Source: CAZTAO01 sp964611645 (GTDB lineage: Bacteria; Armatimonadota; UBA5829). From it: DNA of 64,000 nucleotides. Location: contig CAZTAO010000001.1 of assembly GCA_964611645.1 (NCBI GenBank), forward strand, positions 1 to 64,000, written 5' to 3'. Numbering within the stretch: the first letter of the stretch is position 1; every line of letters begins with the position of its first letter. A program made the position numbers and the translations under genes. Shown in pieces: positions 1 through 9,269 of the stretch. The notes beneath the pieces were generated by a model. That model did no database searches and was not told the DNA's origin. It saw only the letters and a list, made by a program, of their open reading frames with translations.

Positions 1-57
1 CAATGGAGCACAGACCCCAAAATTGAAATTACACACTAGAATTGACACGACCGATCG

Positions 58-125
58 GGTGCGATTTGCAATCGCACCCGGAAGGAATCGCGGTTCTGTT
101 ACGGTCGCGACTGCAAATCGCGACC
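58..125. repeat. Pair of perfect short inverted repeats downstream of the isomerase operon
   Basis: Two hairpins lie side by side. At 58-78 a 9-bp stem (GGTGCGATT / AATCGCACC) closes on a 3-base loop; at 103-125 an 8-bp stem (GGTCGCGA / TCGCGACC) closes on a 7-base loop. They follow the last gene of the minus-strand operon and could end its transcript, but there is no T-run. The two share the words GCGA and TGCAA, so they may be copies of one dispersed element. Confidence 0.5.
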
Positions 126-134
126 GATCTTGGG

Positions 135-1019
135 CTACTTCCCCAACTCCGCCTTTATCTCCGCTATCATCTTCTCCATCCGCCGCCCGTATTCGACGTA
201 GATGGCGTATTTGGCATCGTCTTCTGTCTGCACCGACGCATCGTGGAAGACTACCGCCATGTGAGGCTCTATGGAGAAGCCGCCATTGTAACCGTTCGCT
301 ATGAGGTCCTTGACTATCCGCCGCACATCGCCCTTGCCTTCGCCGGGGTAGGTGAAGACGTCCTTGTCGGCCTCTTCGTCGTGCCAGCCGTCTTTGATGT
401 GGACGTACGCCACGTGCTCCTTTACGTGAGAGTAGAACTCCCACGAGGACTGCCTCGGCCACGGCTTGGGTTTGGTGCGGTCGTACGCGGTGACCGGGTT
501 GCCGGTGTCGTAAACCAGCTTCAGACCCGGCACATTCTCAATGAGCTTCAGGGTATATGTCCAGCCCATGCCGCCGTAGTTCATGCAGTTTTCGTGTACG
601 GGCATGAGACCTTCGCCGGTGAACATCCTGTGGAGTTCGCGCAGCCGCTTGAACCGTTCTTCCTCCATCTGGTCGTCCGGCTCTCTGTCCTTGAGCACCG
701 CGAGACTCATAATCCTGATGAGCTTCGTACCCAGCTTCTTCATCCTGGGGATGGCGCGTTTGGCCTCGGCGAGAGATGAATCGAACGGCTCATCTATCTT
801 CTTGCCCCAGTTGCAGATTGCGGAGCCGAAGCAGTTGATCTTGACTCCCGCAGCCTGCAGTTTCCCATAGACGACGTCGAACGCCGCGTCGGAGATGTCA
901 GTGAACTGCACGCCATCCACCGCCCGAGCCTCTATGTTCTCCCACCCAAGTTCCTTAGCGGCCCGAATCTGGCCGTCGATATCTTTCGCTGCCTCATCGG
1001 CAAAACCTGTTAAGTACAT
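135..1019 (-). CDS. Sugar phosphate isomerase/epimerase-like TIM-barrel protein
   Basis: A 294-residue cytoplasmic protein of the xylose-isomerase-like (AP endonuclease 2) TIM-barrel superfamily. The metal-ligand pattern is visible: E143 in VHENC, D171 in YDTGN, H207 in YVHIKD and E251 in SIEPH. Such enzymes isomerise or epimerise keto-sugars or their phosphates; the substrate cannot be read from sequence. The ATG at 1019 is chosen because GGAGG lies about 7 bases upstream; a longer in-frame reading to 1052 would overlap the previous gene. It is the last gene of the minus-strand operon, 20 bases after the sialidase-like gene, so it probably processes a sugar released by the secreted enzymes. 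Hydroxypyruvate isomerase-like is the main alternative. Confidence 0.85.
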   Translation of the reverse strand: MYLTGFADEAAKDIDGQIRAAKELGWENIEARAVDGVQFTDISDAAFDVVYGKLQAAGVKINCFGSAICNWGKKIDEPFDSSLAEAKRAIPRMKKLGTKLIRIMSLAVLKDREPDDQMEEERFKRLRELHRMFTGEGLMPVHENCMNYGGMGWTYTLKLIENVPGLKLVYDTGNPVTAYDRTKPKPWPRQSSWEFYSHVKEHVAYVHIKDGWHDEEADKDVFTYPGEGKGDVRRIVKDLIANGYNGGFSIEPHMAVVFHDASVQTEDDAKYAIYVEYGRRMEKMIAEIKAELGK

Positions 1020-1039
1020 AATGTCCTCCGTGATGCGCG

Positions 1040-2764
1040 TTATTCTCCCCATACCTCAACCCGCCTCAAGAACACCCGCCCGGTGGTACTGTTGCTTGCT
1101 TTGGTAATCGTCAGGCGGACTCCGTCGGTCCTGATTGGGCTGAACTTGTGGTCGAACTGGTAGGTCTTCCGCTCTTTACGACTCTCATCTTTCCATGTGA
1201 AAGCCAGTTCCGGTGCGCCGTTCACGACAGGCCCGGCCAGGTTCACCCACTTGCCCGACTTGCGGTACTCCAGTTGGTAGTCTACCGGGACCTTGGACAT
1301 ATCATCGCCTGGCGCGCCGTTGGGGTCGCCGGTGAGAATCTTCACCTCATCGACCTTGCGGGCCTTGGGCCAAGTGATCTCTATCACGGCGGGAGCCGGA
1401 TCGAACGTGACTCCCGGAGGGAACTGCGAGTAGAGATATGGGTTGGCGAGGACCAGCACCGGCTGGTAGTCGCTGTTGGTAGCCGTTACCTTGGCTCCAA
1501 GGTTGGCCATCGCTATGTTGTGGCTGCCCTTGGGCTTGACCACCTTGCCGGTCAGGATCGCCGGATCGAACTCGTTTCTGAGGACCGAATCGTACGGCGC
1601 ATTCGCGTAATACTTGTCTTTGTTGAGCCCTTTGCTGTTGGGCTTCCACTTCACCAGCCCTATCTTGGTGTATTCCATATTGAACGCTGTGAGCAGCCAG
1701 CCGTCCGGCAGGATGCAGGTGGCGGCGTTGGAGGTCGCGCCCTGGAATGCCCAGAAGTCCTTCGCAGGCTCGTTGCCCTCGTAGAAGTGGAGGATGTAGC
1801 GGTGATCGATATCCCAGGTTACGCCGTTATCGTGGCTGATAACTGCCTCCGCGCCAAACTGCGGGAAGTCGCTGGGCGCATCCGGGTAGCCCCTGCGGAT
1901 ATTGTAGCTCATTAGCAGATCGCCGTTGGGCAGAGTCTCCAGCCACATGTGGGTCCGGCCCCAGTCGAACAGGATGTTCTTTGGCTCATGCGGGTCGGTC
2001 CAGGTCTTGCCGTTGTCCTTGGAGATTGAGATACCGAGGCCGGTGTAGTTGTCCATTGCGGTGGGGTCGAGCAATGGGTTGAGGTCCAGTCGGCAGGCTG
2101 CTACCATGTCGCCATTCTTTGCGCGAGCCAGGGCAATCTCGCTGACACTCGACCACTGTGGCACCTTGACCTCTTCCACCCAAGTCTTGCCCTCATCGTA
2201 GCTGAAGCTGATGTAGCCCTGCGCGTATGGGCCGGTCTTTAGCGTACCCCATTCTCGGGTCGGACTCCAGAAGGCCTTCGCTAAGCGTGTGACCTTGCCG
2301 GTCTTGGGGTCTTTGTCCACTAATGATGGCAGCCAGACTTCCCGCACCTTCTGCGCGGGCAGAGCTTCCCAGGTGTTGCCGTAGTCGTGGCTGACCATGT
2401 TGTCGCTGAGCAGGGTGCCGTTGCCCAGGTACGTGAGGGTAAGCCCTGCGCCGGGAATCTCTTTCGGGAGGCTCCAGGTCGCGCCGCGGTCATCGCTGAA
2501 TGAGATACTGGGCACTCCATAAAGCAGCATCGCCACCCGGTCCTTCTCCGGCATATATGCCAGGTAAGGCACCATCCCGGGCTTGGGCCAGTCCTTCGAT
2601 GGTTCCTGATACTCACTCGGAAGCTGAATTGCCTTCGCTTTTCCATTTAGTTGATACACTGTATGTTTGCTCCAGTTGCCGTTATTGTCTGCCGCCGAGC
2701 ACGCGGTCATACCCGCAAATGCCCAGGCCAGCGCGACTGCCAATAGAAAAACCCTTGTATGCAT
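1040..2764 (-). CDS. Secreted sialidase-like (BNR/Asp-box) protein with C-terminal discoidin-like domain, copy 1
   Basis: A 574-residue exported protein. The signal peptide starts at MHTRVFLLAVALAW; a Cys near its end (TAC) leaves open a lipoprotein. The body is a sialidase-type beta-propeller with at least five Asp boxes (S-x-D-x-G-x-T-W type, e.g. SFSDDRGATW, SFSYDEGKTW, SISKDNGKTW, SHDNGVTW). The last ~140 residues resemble an F5/8 type C (galactose-binding) domain, starting near VIEITWPKARKVDEV and ending RVFLRRVEVWGE. The ATG at 2764 has AAAGGCAG upstream; a longer reading to 2812 would overlap the next gene. It is one of three tandem paralogs. The family includes exo-sialidases and other glycan-processing or binding proteins; a canonical FRIP motif is not visible, so the substrate is uncertain. 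Confidence 0.8.
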   Translation of the reverse strand: MHTRVFLLAVALAWAFAGMTACSAADNNGNWSKHTVYQLNGKAKAIQLPSEYQEPSKDWPKPGMVPYLAYMPEKDRVAMLLYGVPSISFSDDRGATWSLPKEIPGAGLTLTYLGNGTLLSDNMVSHDYGNTWEALPAQKVREVWLPSLVDKDPKTGKVTRLAKAFWSPTREWGTLKTGPYAQGYISFSYDEGKTWVEEVKVPQWSSVSEIALARAKNGDMVAACRLDLNPLLDPTAMDNYTGLGISISKDNGKTWTDPHEPKNILFDWGRTHMWLETLPNGDLLMSYNIRRGYPDAPSDFPQFGAEAVISHDNGVTWDIDHRYILHFYEGNEPAKDFWAFQGATSNAATCILPDGWLLTAFNMEYTKIGLVKWKPNSKGLNKDKYYANAPYDSVLRNEFDPAILTGKVVKPKGSHNIAMANLGAKVTATNSDYQPVLVLANPYLYSQFPPGVTFDPAPAVIEITWPKARKVDEVKILTGDPNGAPGDDMSKVPVDYQLEYRKSGKWVNLAGPVVNGAPELAFTWKDESRKERKTYQFDHKFSPIRTDGVRLTITKASNSTTGRVFLRRVEVWGE

Positions 2765-2808
2765 TGATATCTGCCTTTCACTACAAAATGCTGCCCCTTG
2801 CAGCCGGT

Positions 2809-4533
2809 TCACTCGCCCCAGACCTCTATGCGCTTCAGGAACACCCGGCCGGTGGGGCTGTTGGTGGCCCTGGTTATTGTCAGCCGAACTCTGTCGGCTC
2901 GGACTGGATCAAAGAGATGAAGAAACTGATAGGTTCTGTATGGCTGCCGGAGCTCATCTCGCCAGATAAACGCCACCCGCCCTTCGGCGTTCACAACCGG
3001 CTCAGTCAGGCGTGTCCACTTTCCCGCACTATAATACTCCAGTTGGTAGTCCAGCGGCACGCGCGAAAGGTCTTCGCCGGGAGTGGCGTAGGCATCGCCG
3101 GAGAGTATCCGCACCTCATCGATCCTGCGAATCCCGGGTAACCTGATTTCTATGATCGCGGGCGCGCTCTCGAACACCACTCCAGGCGGATGCTGGGCAT
3201 ACAGGTACGGGTTTTCCAGCGCCAGAAGCGGCTCTATGTCGCTGCGGGTCGCCAACACCGTTGCCCCAAGTCTTGCCGTCGCCAGGTTGCGTCTGCCGGT
3301 GGGTTGCGCCTGCTTGCCGGTGAGTATCGCAGGGTCGAACTCATTTCTCAGGAAGGAGTCGTGCGGCGCGTTGGAATACGTTCTGTCCTTGTTCAGGCCC
3401 TTGTCGTTGAGCCGCCACTTCACCAAGCCTATCTTAGAATACTCCATATTGAACGCGGTGAGAAGCGCGCCATCCGGCAGGACCACAGTGGAAGCGTTGT
3501 ATGGGCTGGCGTAGGCCGCGCGGAAGTCTGTTGCCGGTTCGCCGCCGCTGTAGACGTGGAGGATGCATCGGTGGTCCAGGTCCCAGGTCTTCCCGTTGTC
3601 TCGGCTGACCACCGCCTCGATCCCGAACTGCGGGAAGCCGCTCGCGTCGTCCGCGTAACCCCTGCGGACTATGTAGCTCATCACTATCTCTCCGCCGGGC
3701 ATTGTCTCCAGAAACATGTGGTTGCGGCCCCAGTCGAAGAGGATCATTTTGGGATCAAAAGGGTCGGACCAGGTCTTGCCGTTGTCCTTTGATATCGATA
3801 CCCCGGTGCCGCTGTAGTTGTCGCAATCAACCCCGTCAAAGAGCTTCGGGTTATCAAGCCGACAGGCAGCCACTATGTTGCCATTCTTCGCGCGAGACAG
3901 GGCCACTTCACTTACCTTGAACCACTGTGGTACCTTGATCTCATCAACCCACGTCCTGCCCTCGTCGTAGCTGAAACTGATGTAGCCTTGGGAGTATGGC
4001 CCCTTCTTGCCATGGCCCCACTCGCGGAGCGGACTCCAGAAGGTCTTCGCCAGCCGTGTAACCTTGCCGGTTTTCGGGTCTTTGTCCACCAGCGGCGGCA
4101 GCCACACCTCGCGCTCACTCTGCTTTGGCAAAGCTTCCCAAGTCTCGCCGTAATCGTGGCTTACCATAAAATCGCTGAGCAACGTGCCGTTGCCGAGGTA
4201 GCTCAGGGTTCGGCCCGCGCCGGGTATCTCCTTCGGCACACTCCAAGTCGCGCCGTGGTCATCGCTGAAAGAAATGGCCGGATTGCCATAGATCACCAGC
4301 ATCGCCAGCCGGTCCTTCTCGGGCATGTACACCAGATAAGGCACCTGGGCAGGCTTCGGCCAGTCTTTGGACGCGAGCTGATACTCGCGCGGGAGTTCAA
4401 TGGCATTCGCTTTACCGTTGAGCTGATACACCGTGTTCTTGCTCCCGTTGGTGTCCATTTTCGCAGATAAGCACGGCCCCACCGCACAAACCAGCGCTGC
4501 GACCACAGCGCACACAATTGCAGCTAAATGCAT
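2809..4533 (-). CDS. Secreted sialidase-like (BNR/Asp-box) protein with C-terminal discoidin-like domain, copy 2
   Basis: A 574-residue paralog, the same length and domain order as the downstream copy. The signal peptide is MHLAAIVCAVVAALVCAVGPCLSA. Shared blocks include YQLNGKANAIELP near the mature N terminus and YMPEKDRLAMLV, followed by Asp boxes (SFSDDHGATW, SHDYGETW, SFSYDEGRTW, SISKDNGKTW, SRDNGKTW). The C-terminal ~140 residues (AIIEIRLPGIRRIDEV to VFLKRIEVWGE) look like a galactose-binding discoidin-like module. TAGGAAA lies about 8 bases before the ATG. Gaps of 44 and 9 bases to its neighbours indicate one transcript. Substrate unknown. Confidence 0.8.
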   Translation of the reverse strand: MHLAAIVCAVVAALVCAVGPCLSAKMDTNGSKNTVYQLNGKANAIELPREYQLASKDWPKPAQVPYLVYMPEKDRLAMLVIYGNPAISFSDDHGATWSVPKEIPGAGRTLSYLGNGTLLSDFMVSHDYGETWEALPKQSEREVWLPPLVDKDPKTGKVTRLAKTFWSPLREWGHGKKGPYSQGYISFSYDEGRTWVDEIKVPQWFKVSEVALSRAKNGNIVAACRLDNPKLFDGVDCDNYSGTGVSISKDNGKTWSDPFDPKMILFDWGRNHMFLETMPGGEIVMSYIVRRGYADDASGFPQFGIEAVVSRDNGKTWDLDHRCILHVYSGGEPATDFRAAYASPYNASTVVLPDGALLTAFNMEYSKIGLVKWRLNDKGLNKDRTYSNAPHDSFLRNEFDPAILTGKQAQPTGRRNLATARLGATVLATRSDIEPLLALENPYLYAQHPPGVVFESAPAIIEIRLPGIRRIDEVRILSGDAYATPGEDLSRVPLDYQLEYYSAGKWTRLTEPVVNAEGRVAFIWRDELRQPYRTYQFLHLFDPVRADRVRLTITRATNSPTGRVFLKRIEVWGE

Positions 4534-4542
4534 CGAGGTTTC

Positions 4543-6330
4543 CTACTCTCCTATCACCTTGATCATCTTCAGGAAAGTCCGCCGCTTATCCATCGGGATC
4601 ACCGGCTCCTCCGGCGTGTCTTTGAGTTTCCCGATGTCCGCGGATCGGGTGACGGCGAAGCGTATGGCGTCCGTCTCCACCGGGCTGAACTTATGCACGA
4701 ACTTCCGCAGATTCACCGGCTTCGTATTCTCCTGATCCTCGTGCCAGGTGTATGCAGGCTCGCCTTTCGCGTCTACTACCGGCATGACCAGGTCGACCCA
4801 CTTGCCGCCCTTGCGATACTGCAGCGCGTAGTTCAGAGGCAGGCACATGATTGCGGCTCCGGGGCGGTAGCCCGGGTCGCCTGTGAGGATCTCGACTTCG
4901 TTGATCTTGTGCGCCTTCGGCCAAGCTATCTCAACCCAGCCTGGAATGGTCTCAAGAACCACGCCGGGAGGGAACTGCGAGTAGAGGTATGGATCGTACA
5001 TCAGCAGGTCGGAGTTTATGTCGGCTGCGGAGGAGGTCAGCCTGGCTCCCGACTCTGGCAGCGCTATGTTGACGGGGCCGGTCGGTTTGGCAGGTTTCGC
5101 GCCGCTTACCGATGCCGGGTCGAAGTGGTTCCGCAACTCGGAATCGAACGACGATCGGGTGATAGTTTTGCTCTTGTTCAGCCCGGCATCGTTGAGTTTC
5201 CAATGCACCAGCCCGATCTTGGTGTATTCCATATTGAACGCGGTAAGCAGGGAACCATCGGGCAGGACTGCCGTGGAAGCGTTGGACGGAGAACCCTGGA
5301 AAGCCCACGATTCACAAGCCGGCACCGTGCCCTTGTAGGTGTGCAACACGTAGCGATGGTCGAGGTCCCAGGTCTTGCCGTTGTCGTGACTGACCACTGC
5401 CTCGATACCGAACTGAGGGTGGCCGTCGGCTGAGTCCAGGTAGCCCCTGCGCACGATGTATGTCATCACGATATCGCCGTTTGGCATGCATACCATCCAA
5501 GCGTGGTGCCTGCCGAAGTCGAATAGCATATTCTTGGGGTCAAAGGGGTTGGACCATGTCTTGCCGTTGTCTTTGGAAATGGACACACCCATGCCGGTGT
5601 AGTCGTCCATTGCGGTGACTTCAAGGTGCTTGTTGATGTCCATCCTGCAAGCCGCCACAATGTCCCCGTTCTTCGCGCGAACAAGGGTGACTTCGTTGAC
5701 GCTCAGCCAGTCTTTCGGCTCGACTTTGTCATTCCAGGTCTTGCCCCCGTCGTAGCTGGACGTTACATACGCCTGGCAGTAAGGCCCCCTAAGCCCCGGC
5801 CTCCACTGCCGCAGGCCTCTCCAATATCCCCTCAGAATGCGTGTGACGTCTCCTGTCTTGGGGTCGGTATCCACCAATCCTGGCAGCCATGTGTTCGCGT
5901 TCTGGTTCTCGGGCAGAGCTTCCCAGGTCTTGCCGTAGTCGTGGCTGATGGCGGTCTCGGTGAACATAACACCCTTGCCCAGGTATGTGAGGGACAACCC
6001 TCCGAACCCCGTGGAATAGGGAATGCTCCAGGTTGCGCCGTGGTCGTTGCTGAACGATATCGAGGGCATCCGGCCCTTGCCATCTCCGTTGTACAACACA
6101 ATCATCGCGACCTGATCTTTCTCAGGAATGTAGGCCAGGTAAGGCACCAGCGCCGCGCTCTCCCAGTCTTTGGACACCAGTTGGTACTCGCTGACAAGCT
6201 GGATTGCAGGATTAAGTCCATTGAGTTGGTACACGATATGGGTCCTCCGCGGAGCCGAGTTAGCAGGCGAGGCGATGCACAATACACACACGAGCGCAGT
6301 TACTCCCAGCAGCGATATCCGGACTGTCAT
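4543..6330 (-). CDS. Secreted sialidase-like (BNR/Asp-box) protein with C-terminal discoidin-like domain, copy 3
   Basis: A 595-residue paralog, the first of the three in transcription order. It has a signal peptide (MTVRISLLGVTALVCVLCIASPANSA), a YQLNGLNPAIQL block, then Asp-box propeller repeats (SFSNDHGATW, SHDYGKTW, SSYDGGKTW, SISKDNGKTW, SHDNGKTW). The C-terminal discoidin-like region begins near GWVEIAWPKAHKINEV; its end carries about 15 extra residues (IGKLKDTPEEPVIPMDKR) before TFLKMIKVIGE, unlike the other copies. AAGGT lies about 8 bases before the ATG. It follows the GH123-like gene by 23 bases. Confidence 0.8.
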   Translation of the reverse strand: MTVRISLLGVTALVCVLCIASPANSAPRRTHIVYQLNGLNPAIQLVSEYQLVSKDWESAALVPYLAYIPEKDQVAMIVLYNGDGKGRMPSISFSNDHGATWSIPYSTGFGGLSLTYLGKGVMFTETAISHDYGKTWEALPENQNANTWLPGLVDTDPKTGDVTRILRGYWRGLRQWRPGLRGPYCQAYVTSSYDGGKTWNDKVEPKDWLSVNEVTLVRAKNGDIVAACRMDINKHLEVTAMDDYTGMGVSISKDNGKTWSNPFDPKNMLFDFGRHHAWMVCMPNGDIVMTYIVRRGYLDSADGHPQFGIEAVVSHDNGKTWDLDHRYVLHTYKGTVPACESWAFQGSPSNASTAVLPDGSLLTAFNMEYTKIGLVHWKLNDAGLNKSKTITRSSFDSELRNHFDPASVSGAKPAKPTGPVNIALPESGARLTSSAADINSDLLMYDPYLYSQFPPGVVLETIPGWVEIAWPKAHKINEVEILTGDPGYRPGAAIMCLPLNYALQYRKGGKWVDLVMPVVDAKGEPAYTWHEDQENTKPVNLRKFVHKFSPVETDAIRFAVTRSADIGKLKDTPEEPVIPMDKRRTFLKMIKVIGE

Positions 6331-6353
6331 TGTTATTACCTTTCGTTACACGC

Positions 6354-9122
6354 CTACTCGACGATTGCGCGGGCTAGTTTGAGCCTGGCTTGCTCCAGTG
6401 TCTTGGGGTCGAGGGTGTAGTGAGTCAGGTCGCCGACGATCTCGTTCCCCGGTTTGCCGTATCGACCCAGTATAGCGGATAGCTTCCGCGCTTTACTTGT
6501 GTTTCCGGAGGCTTTCAGCCCGGCGATTCGCTGCTCCAGCAGCTTGCAGTACTCGTAGTCTTCCATTCCATCCAGCCAGTTCTCCATTCGGACGGTCGAG
6601 ATTGGGCCGTTCTGGCCTGGGTATATAAGGTGCCCATCGCCGTTCCACCCAATCACATTCGGGTTCCAGTCTGTGTACGGGCCTCCGGTCAGCAACTTGG
6701 AGTTGTTCTCGGGGTAAATCATGCTCCAGTAGAGGAAGCCGTCGGGCTTGTAGGCGTAGGCCATAAAGCCCATCAGCAGGCGGGCGTCGATAACCGGGTA
6801 TTCCGTGTACACGTTGGCGTACGGTTTGTAGGGGCCGCCGTCGGTGTACCACCACACCTGCTTGCCGGACTTCCGAACCTGCGCCGCAAGCTCCGGATCA
6901 TACTTGGATGTAACAGGGCAGAATCCCCTGACGGACTTCAATTCAGACTCGGTACCACACGAATGGTCCAGGGCGGTGGTGAGGGTCAGGAGGCCGGGGT
7001 AGTTCTTTTCGATGAACGCGCAGGCGGTGTTGATGCCCTTGAAGTACTTTCGGGGAAGTTCATCGGCCATATAGACGTGAGCGCGGTCTTCGATGCCATG
7101 CTCGCGCGCCATCTGCAAGGTGCGGTCGATCATATTCCTGAAGTGGGCTTGAAGGTCCGCCGGAACTTCAGTTTCGCAGCGCTCGATTTCCTCATTGCGG
7201 ATCGCGAAGATGGTGAACGCGCTCACCCCCATCTCAGCCCACATCTTCATGGTGTCCGGTTCGATCCACGCGTTCGGCCGGTAGATGCCGTAACCTGGGG
7301 CACATCGGTGCTGCAGCAGGAACTCATCGTACGCTCGGATCAGTTCCTGCGCTCTTCCGTATGGAACGCCGTCCTTGCCTGCGGCCAGTTGGTAGGCAAA
7401 CTCGGTGCGGGTGCTGAGAGCCGTGGGCAGGCTTGGTGTCTTGGGAAGCGTGAAGTTCCAGACTTCGAGCCTGACAGGCAAGACCGCGACAGGTTCCGAC
7501 TCGGGCGAGACAGTCAGCGTTCCTTGGTATACACCCGGCTTGGCGTCCGCGGGGACCCGCACGCTGTACCACAACGGGTGGAGGTCGCCCTGTCGGACAT
7601 CGAACTGCCCCAGCTCGGTGAGGATAGGGTCGGGGAACCAACCTGAGACCTCGACCTCATAGAACGGCTTCTTGCAGTCAACGAACCCCAGAGACGCCGC
7701 AGTTATCGCGGTCACCGGGATGATGCTGCCATCCTTCGCCCGAAGCTCGGAGGCAGCTAGTTTCACGCTTGTGAGGGCTTTTTGTGGGCTGAGCAGGACA
7801 ACCTGCGTAGCCTCGCTTTCGCCTCTTGCGGCCTGGAGGGTGATTTTGTTGGTGAAGTCCAGTTGGGCGCGCTCGGGCCGCTGCGGCATTACCTGCGCCA
7901 TTGGGGATGACAGGCCGATACCGTAAGCCGTCCATCCCTGAGCGTTACGAGGCCCGTTAGCCAGAAGACGTTTCGCCTGCATACCTTTGGCCTGGGCTTC
8001 CAGGGCTGCCATTGCCTGCTTCCACTTGGTCGCGCGCTGCTGGTAAGGCGCGGGGCTGTTCTCAAGCTCCGCAAGAGCGGTGTGCATCGACTTGATCAGT
8101 TTGCCCGATGGGTCCACCGTCTTTGCCATCTGCCAGTAGGGCGTGGCGGTGAGGCCGAGAACGGTGATGAGCCCGGTGTTGTAGATAACCTCGCCGGTCT
8201 TGGAGTCTCGGACTTCGGCGGAGATAGCCGTGTCGGTACCGTGCTGGCTCCAGGCCACGCGCGCGGGTCTGCCCGGAGCTACCTTCGACTTAGAGCGGAC
8301 CTCTGGCTTGCCGCTGCCCGCGCGGATCGTTACCTCAGCCGGGTTAGGGCCCCAGACTGTGAGGTCCAGGCTGTGCCGACCGGGGAACATGTCCCCGACA
8401 TGCTCGACGCTTGCGGACTCGGACTTGCCAAAGCTCAGAATACCGAACCGCTCCGGGGTGTGGAAGTTGCCTCCACCGCCGCCCAGCAGGGCGCTCCAGC
8501 TATTCCAGACGCGGTAGGTCTTGTCGTCATTCACGCGGTTTCGGCAGACGTTCAATCCCCATCGCTCGCCGGGCATCGGTGGCTGCACACCCAGGGTTGC
8601 GAACGGTATAGCAATCTCAACTTGCCAGCCATCTTTCTTCAGACTGGTCGCGCTCTCCCATTTGCCGTTCCAGCTTTCGTCGCGGCTGCCGGGCACTGCG
8701 TAGAATGCGTCCGCCTGCACGTTCGCCGCGCTGATCAGCAGATGGAAATACCGCCCGGAGCCGTCCTGGGTTGAGATGAAGAACTCCGCGCTCTCGTGGC
8801 TGTAGACCGGCGCATCCCGCTCAGCCTTCGGCGCAAGAATAGTAGCCATTTTGGGTTCGGGGCACGATACCGCAAAGTACACATTCTCCGAGTCCCAGCA
8901 GACCTTGAAGCTGTGACGTAGCTGCTCGGGGGTTTCCAGCATAGCCGCGGTTCCTGCCTGCTGCCACGCGGGGTCGTCGAATGCGCCATCGATAACCGGA
9001 GCCGGATTGCACTGCGGAGCGGTGACGGCTGATCGGGAGGCTGCGGGAGCCGAGGCAAGCGGGGCCACGCTCAAAGAACAGAAGATCCCCAACAGGGCTG
9101 TGAGGCAAAATGAGGCTTTCAT
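6354..9122 (-). CDS. Secreted GH123/DUF4091-family protein with N-terminal CBM9-like domain
   Basis: A 922-residue exported protein heading the minus-strand operon. The signal peptide is MKASFCLTALLGIFCSLSV. Residues ~30-200 resemble a CBM9-like carbohydrate-binding domain (IDGAFDDPAWQQAG, then SAEFFISTQDGSGRYF). The C-terminal half matches the DUF4091/GH123 catalytic type, with YMADELPRKYF and the closing signature STVRMENWLDGMEDYEY. The founding GH123 member is a glycosphingolipid beta-N-acetylgalactosaminidase; DUF4091 relatives are mostly untested. The start at 9122 has AGGAGAG just upstream. An in-frame extension to 9860 exists but runs across the promoter region and the divergent gene, so it is not used. 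Confidence 0.85.
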   Translation of the reverse strand: MKASFCLTALLGIFCSLSVAPLASAPAASRSAVTAPQCNPAPVIDGAFDDPAWQQAGTAAMLETPEQLRHSFKVCWDSENVYFAVSCPEPKMATILAPKAERDAPVYSHESAEFFISTQDGSGRYFHLLISAANVQADAFYAVPGSRDESWNGKWESATSLKKDGWQVEIAIPFATLGVQPPMPGERWGLNVCRNRVNDDKTYRVWNSWSALLGGGGGNFHTPERFGILSFGKSESASVEHVGDMFPGRHSLDLTVWGPNPAEVTIRAGSGKPEVRSKSKVAPGRPARVAWSQHGTDTAISAEVRDSKTGEVIYNTGLITVLGLTATPYWQMAKTVDPSGKLIKSMHTALAELENSPAPYQQRATKWKQAMAALEAQAKGMQAKRLLANGPRNAQGWTAYGIGLSSPMAQVMPQRPERAQLDFTNKITLQAARGESEATQVVLLSPQKALTSVKLAASELRAKDGSIIPVTAITAASLGFVDCKKPFYEVEVSGWFPDPILTELGQFDVRQGDLHPLWYSVRVPADAKPGVYQGTLTVSPESEPVAVLPVRLEVWNFTLPKTPSLPTALSTRTEFAYQLAAGKDGVPYGRAQELIRAYDEFLLQHRCAPGYGIYRPNAWIEPDTMKMWAEMGVSAFTIFAIRNEEIERCETEVPADLQAHFRNMIDRTLQMAREHGIEDRAHVYMADELPRKYFKGINTACAFIEKNYPGLLTLTTALDHSCGTESELKSVRGFCPVTSKYDPELAAQVRKSGKQVWWYTDGGPYKPYANVYTEYPVIDARLLMGFMAYAYKPDGFLYWSMIYPENNSKLLTGGPYTDWNPNVIGWNGDGHLIYPGQNGPISTVRMENWLDGMEDYEYCKLLEQRIAGLKASGNTSKARKLSAILGRYGKPGNEIVGDLTHYTLDPKTLEQARLKLARAIVE

Positions 9123-9167
9123 GGACTCTCCTGATATCTCACTGTGGTTTCTAGTGTAGCAAGCGTG

Positions 9168-9197
9168 ATTATACCGCTTATGGCTGTTTTGCTGCAA
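9168..9197 (-). promoter_or_regulatory. Likely sigma-70 promoter of the five-gene sialidase operon
   Basis: On the minus strand a perfect TATAAT (9168-9173) is preceded, 18 bases away, by TTGCAG (9192-9197). It lies about 45 bases upstream of the GH123-like start in a 147-base divergent gap. Confidence 0.55.
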
Positions 9198-9202
9198 AGA
9201 AC

Positions 9203-9231
9203 TTGCCATCCCACCACATCGCGTGTACCAT
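9203..9231 (+). promoter_or_regulatory. Possible sigma-70 promoter of the membrane protein/nuclease-like pair
   Basis: TTGCCA (9203-9208), a 17-base spacer, then TACCAT (9226-9231), about 38 bases upstream of the ATG at 9270. It is back to back with the minus-strand promoter, so the two would compete or share control. Confidence 0.4.
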
Positions 9232-9269
9232 TTATCAAAGCACCTGGCCGGAGTCGCCAAAGGAGAACA

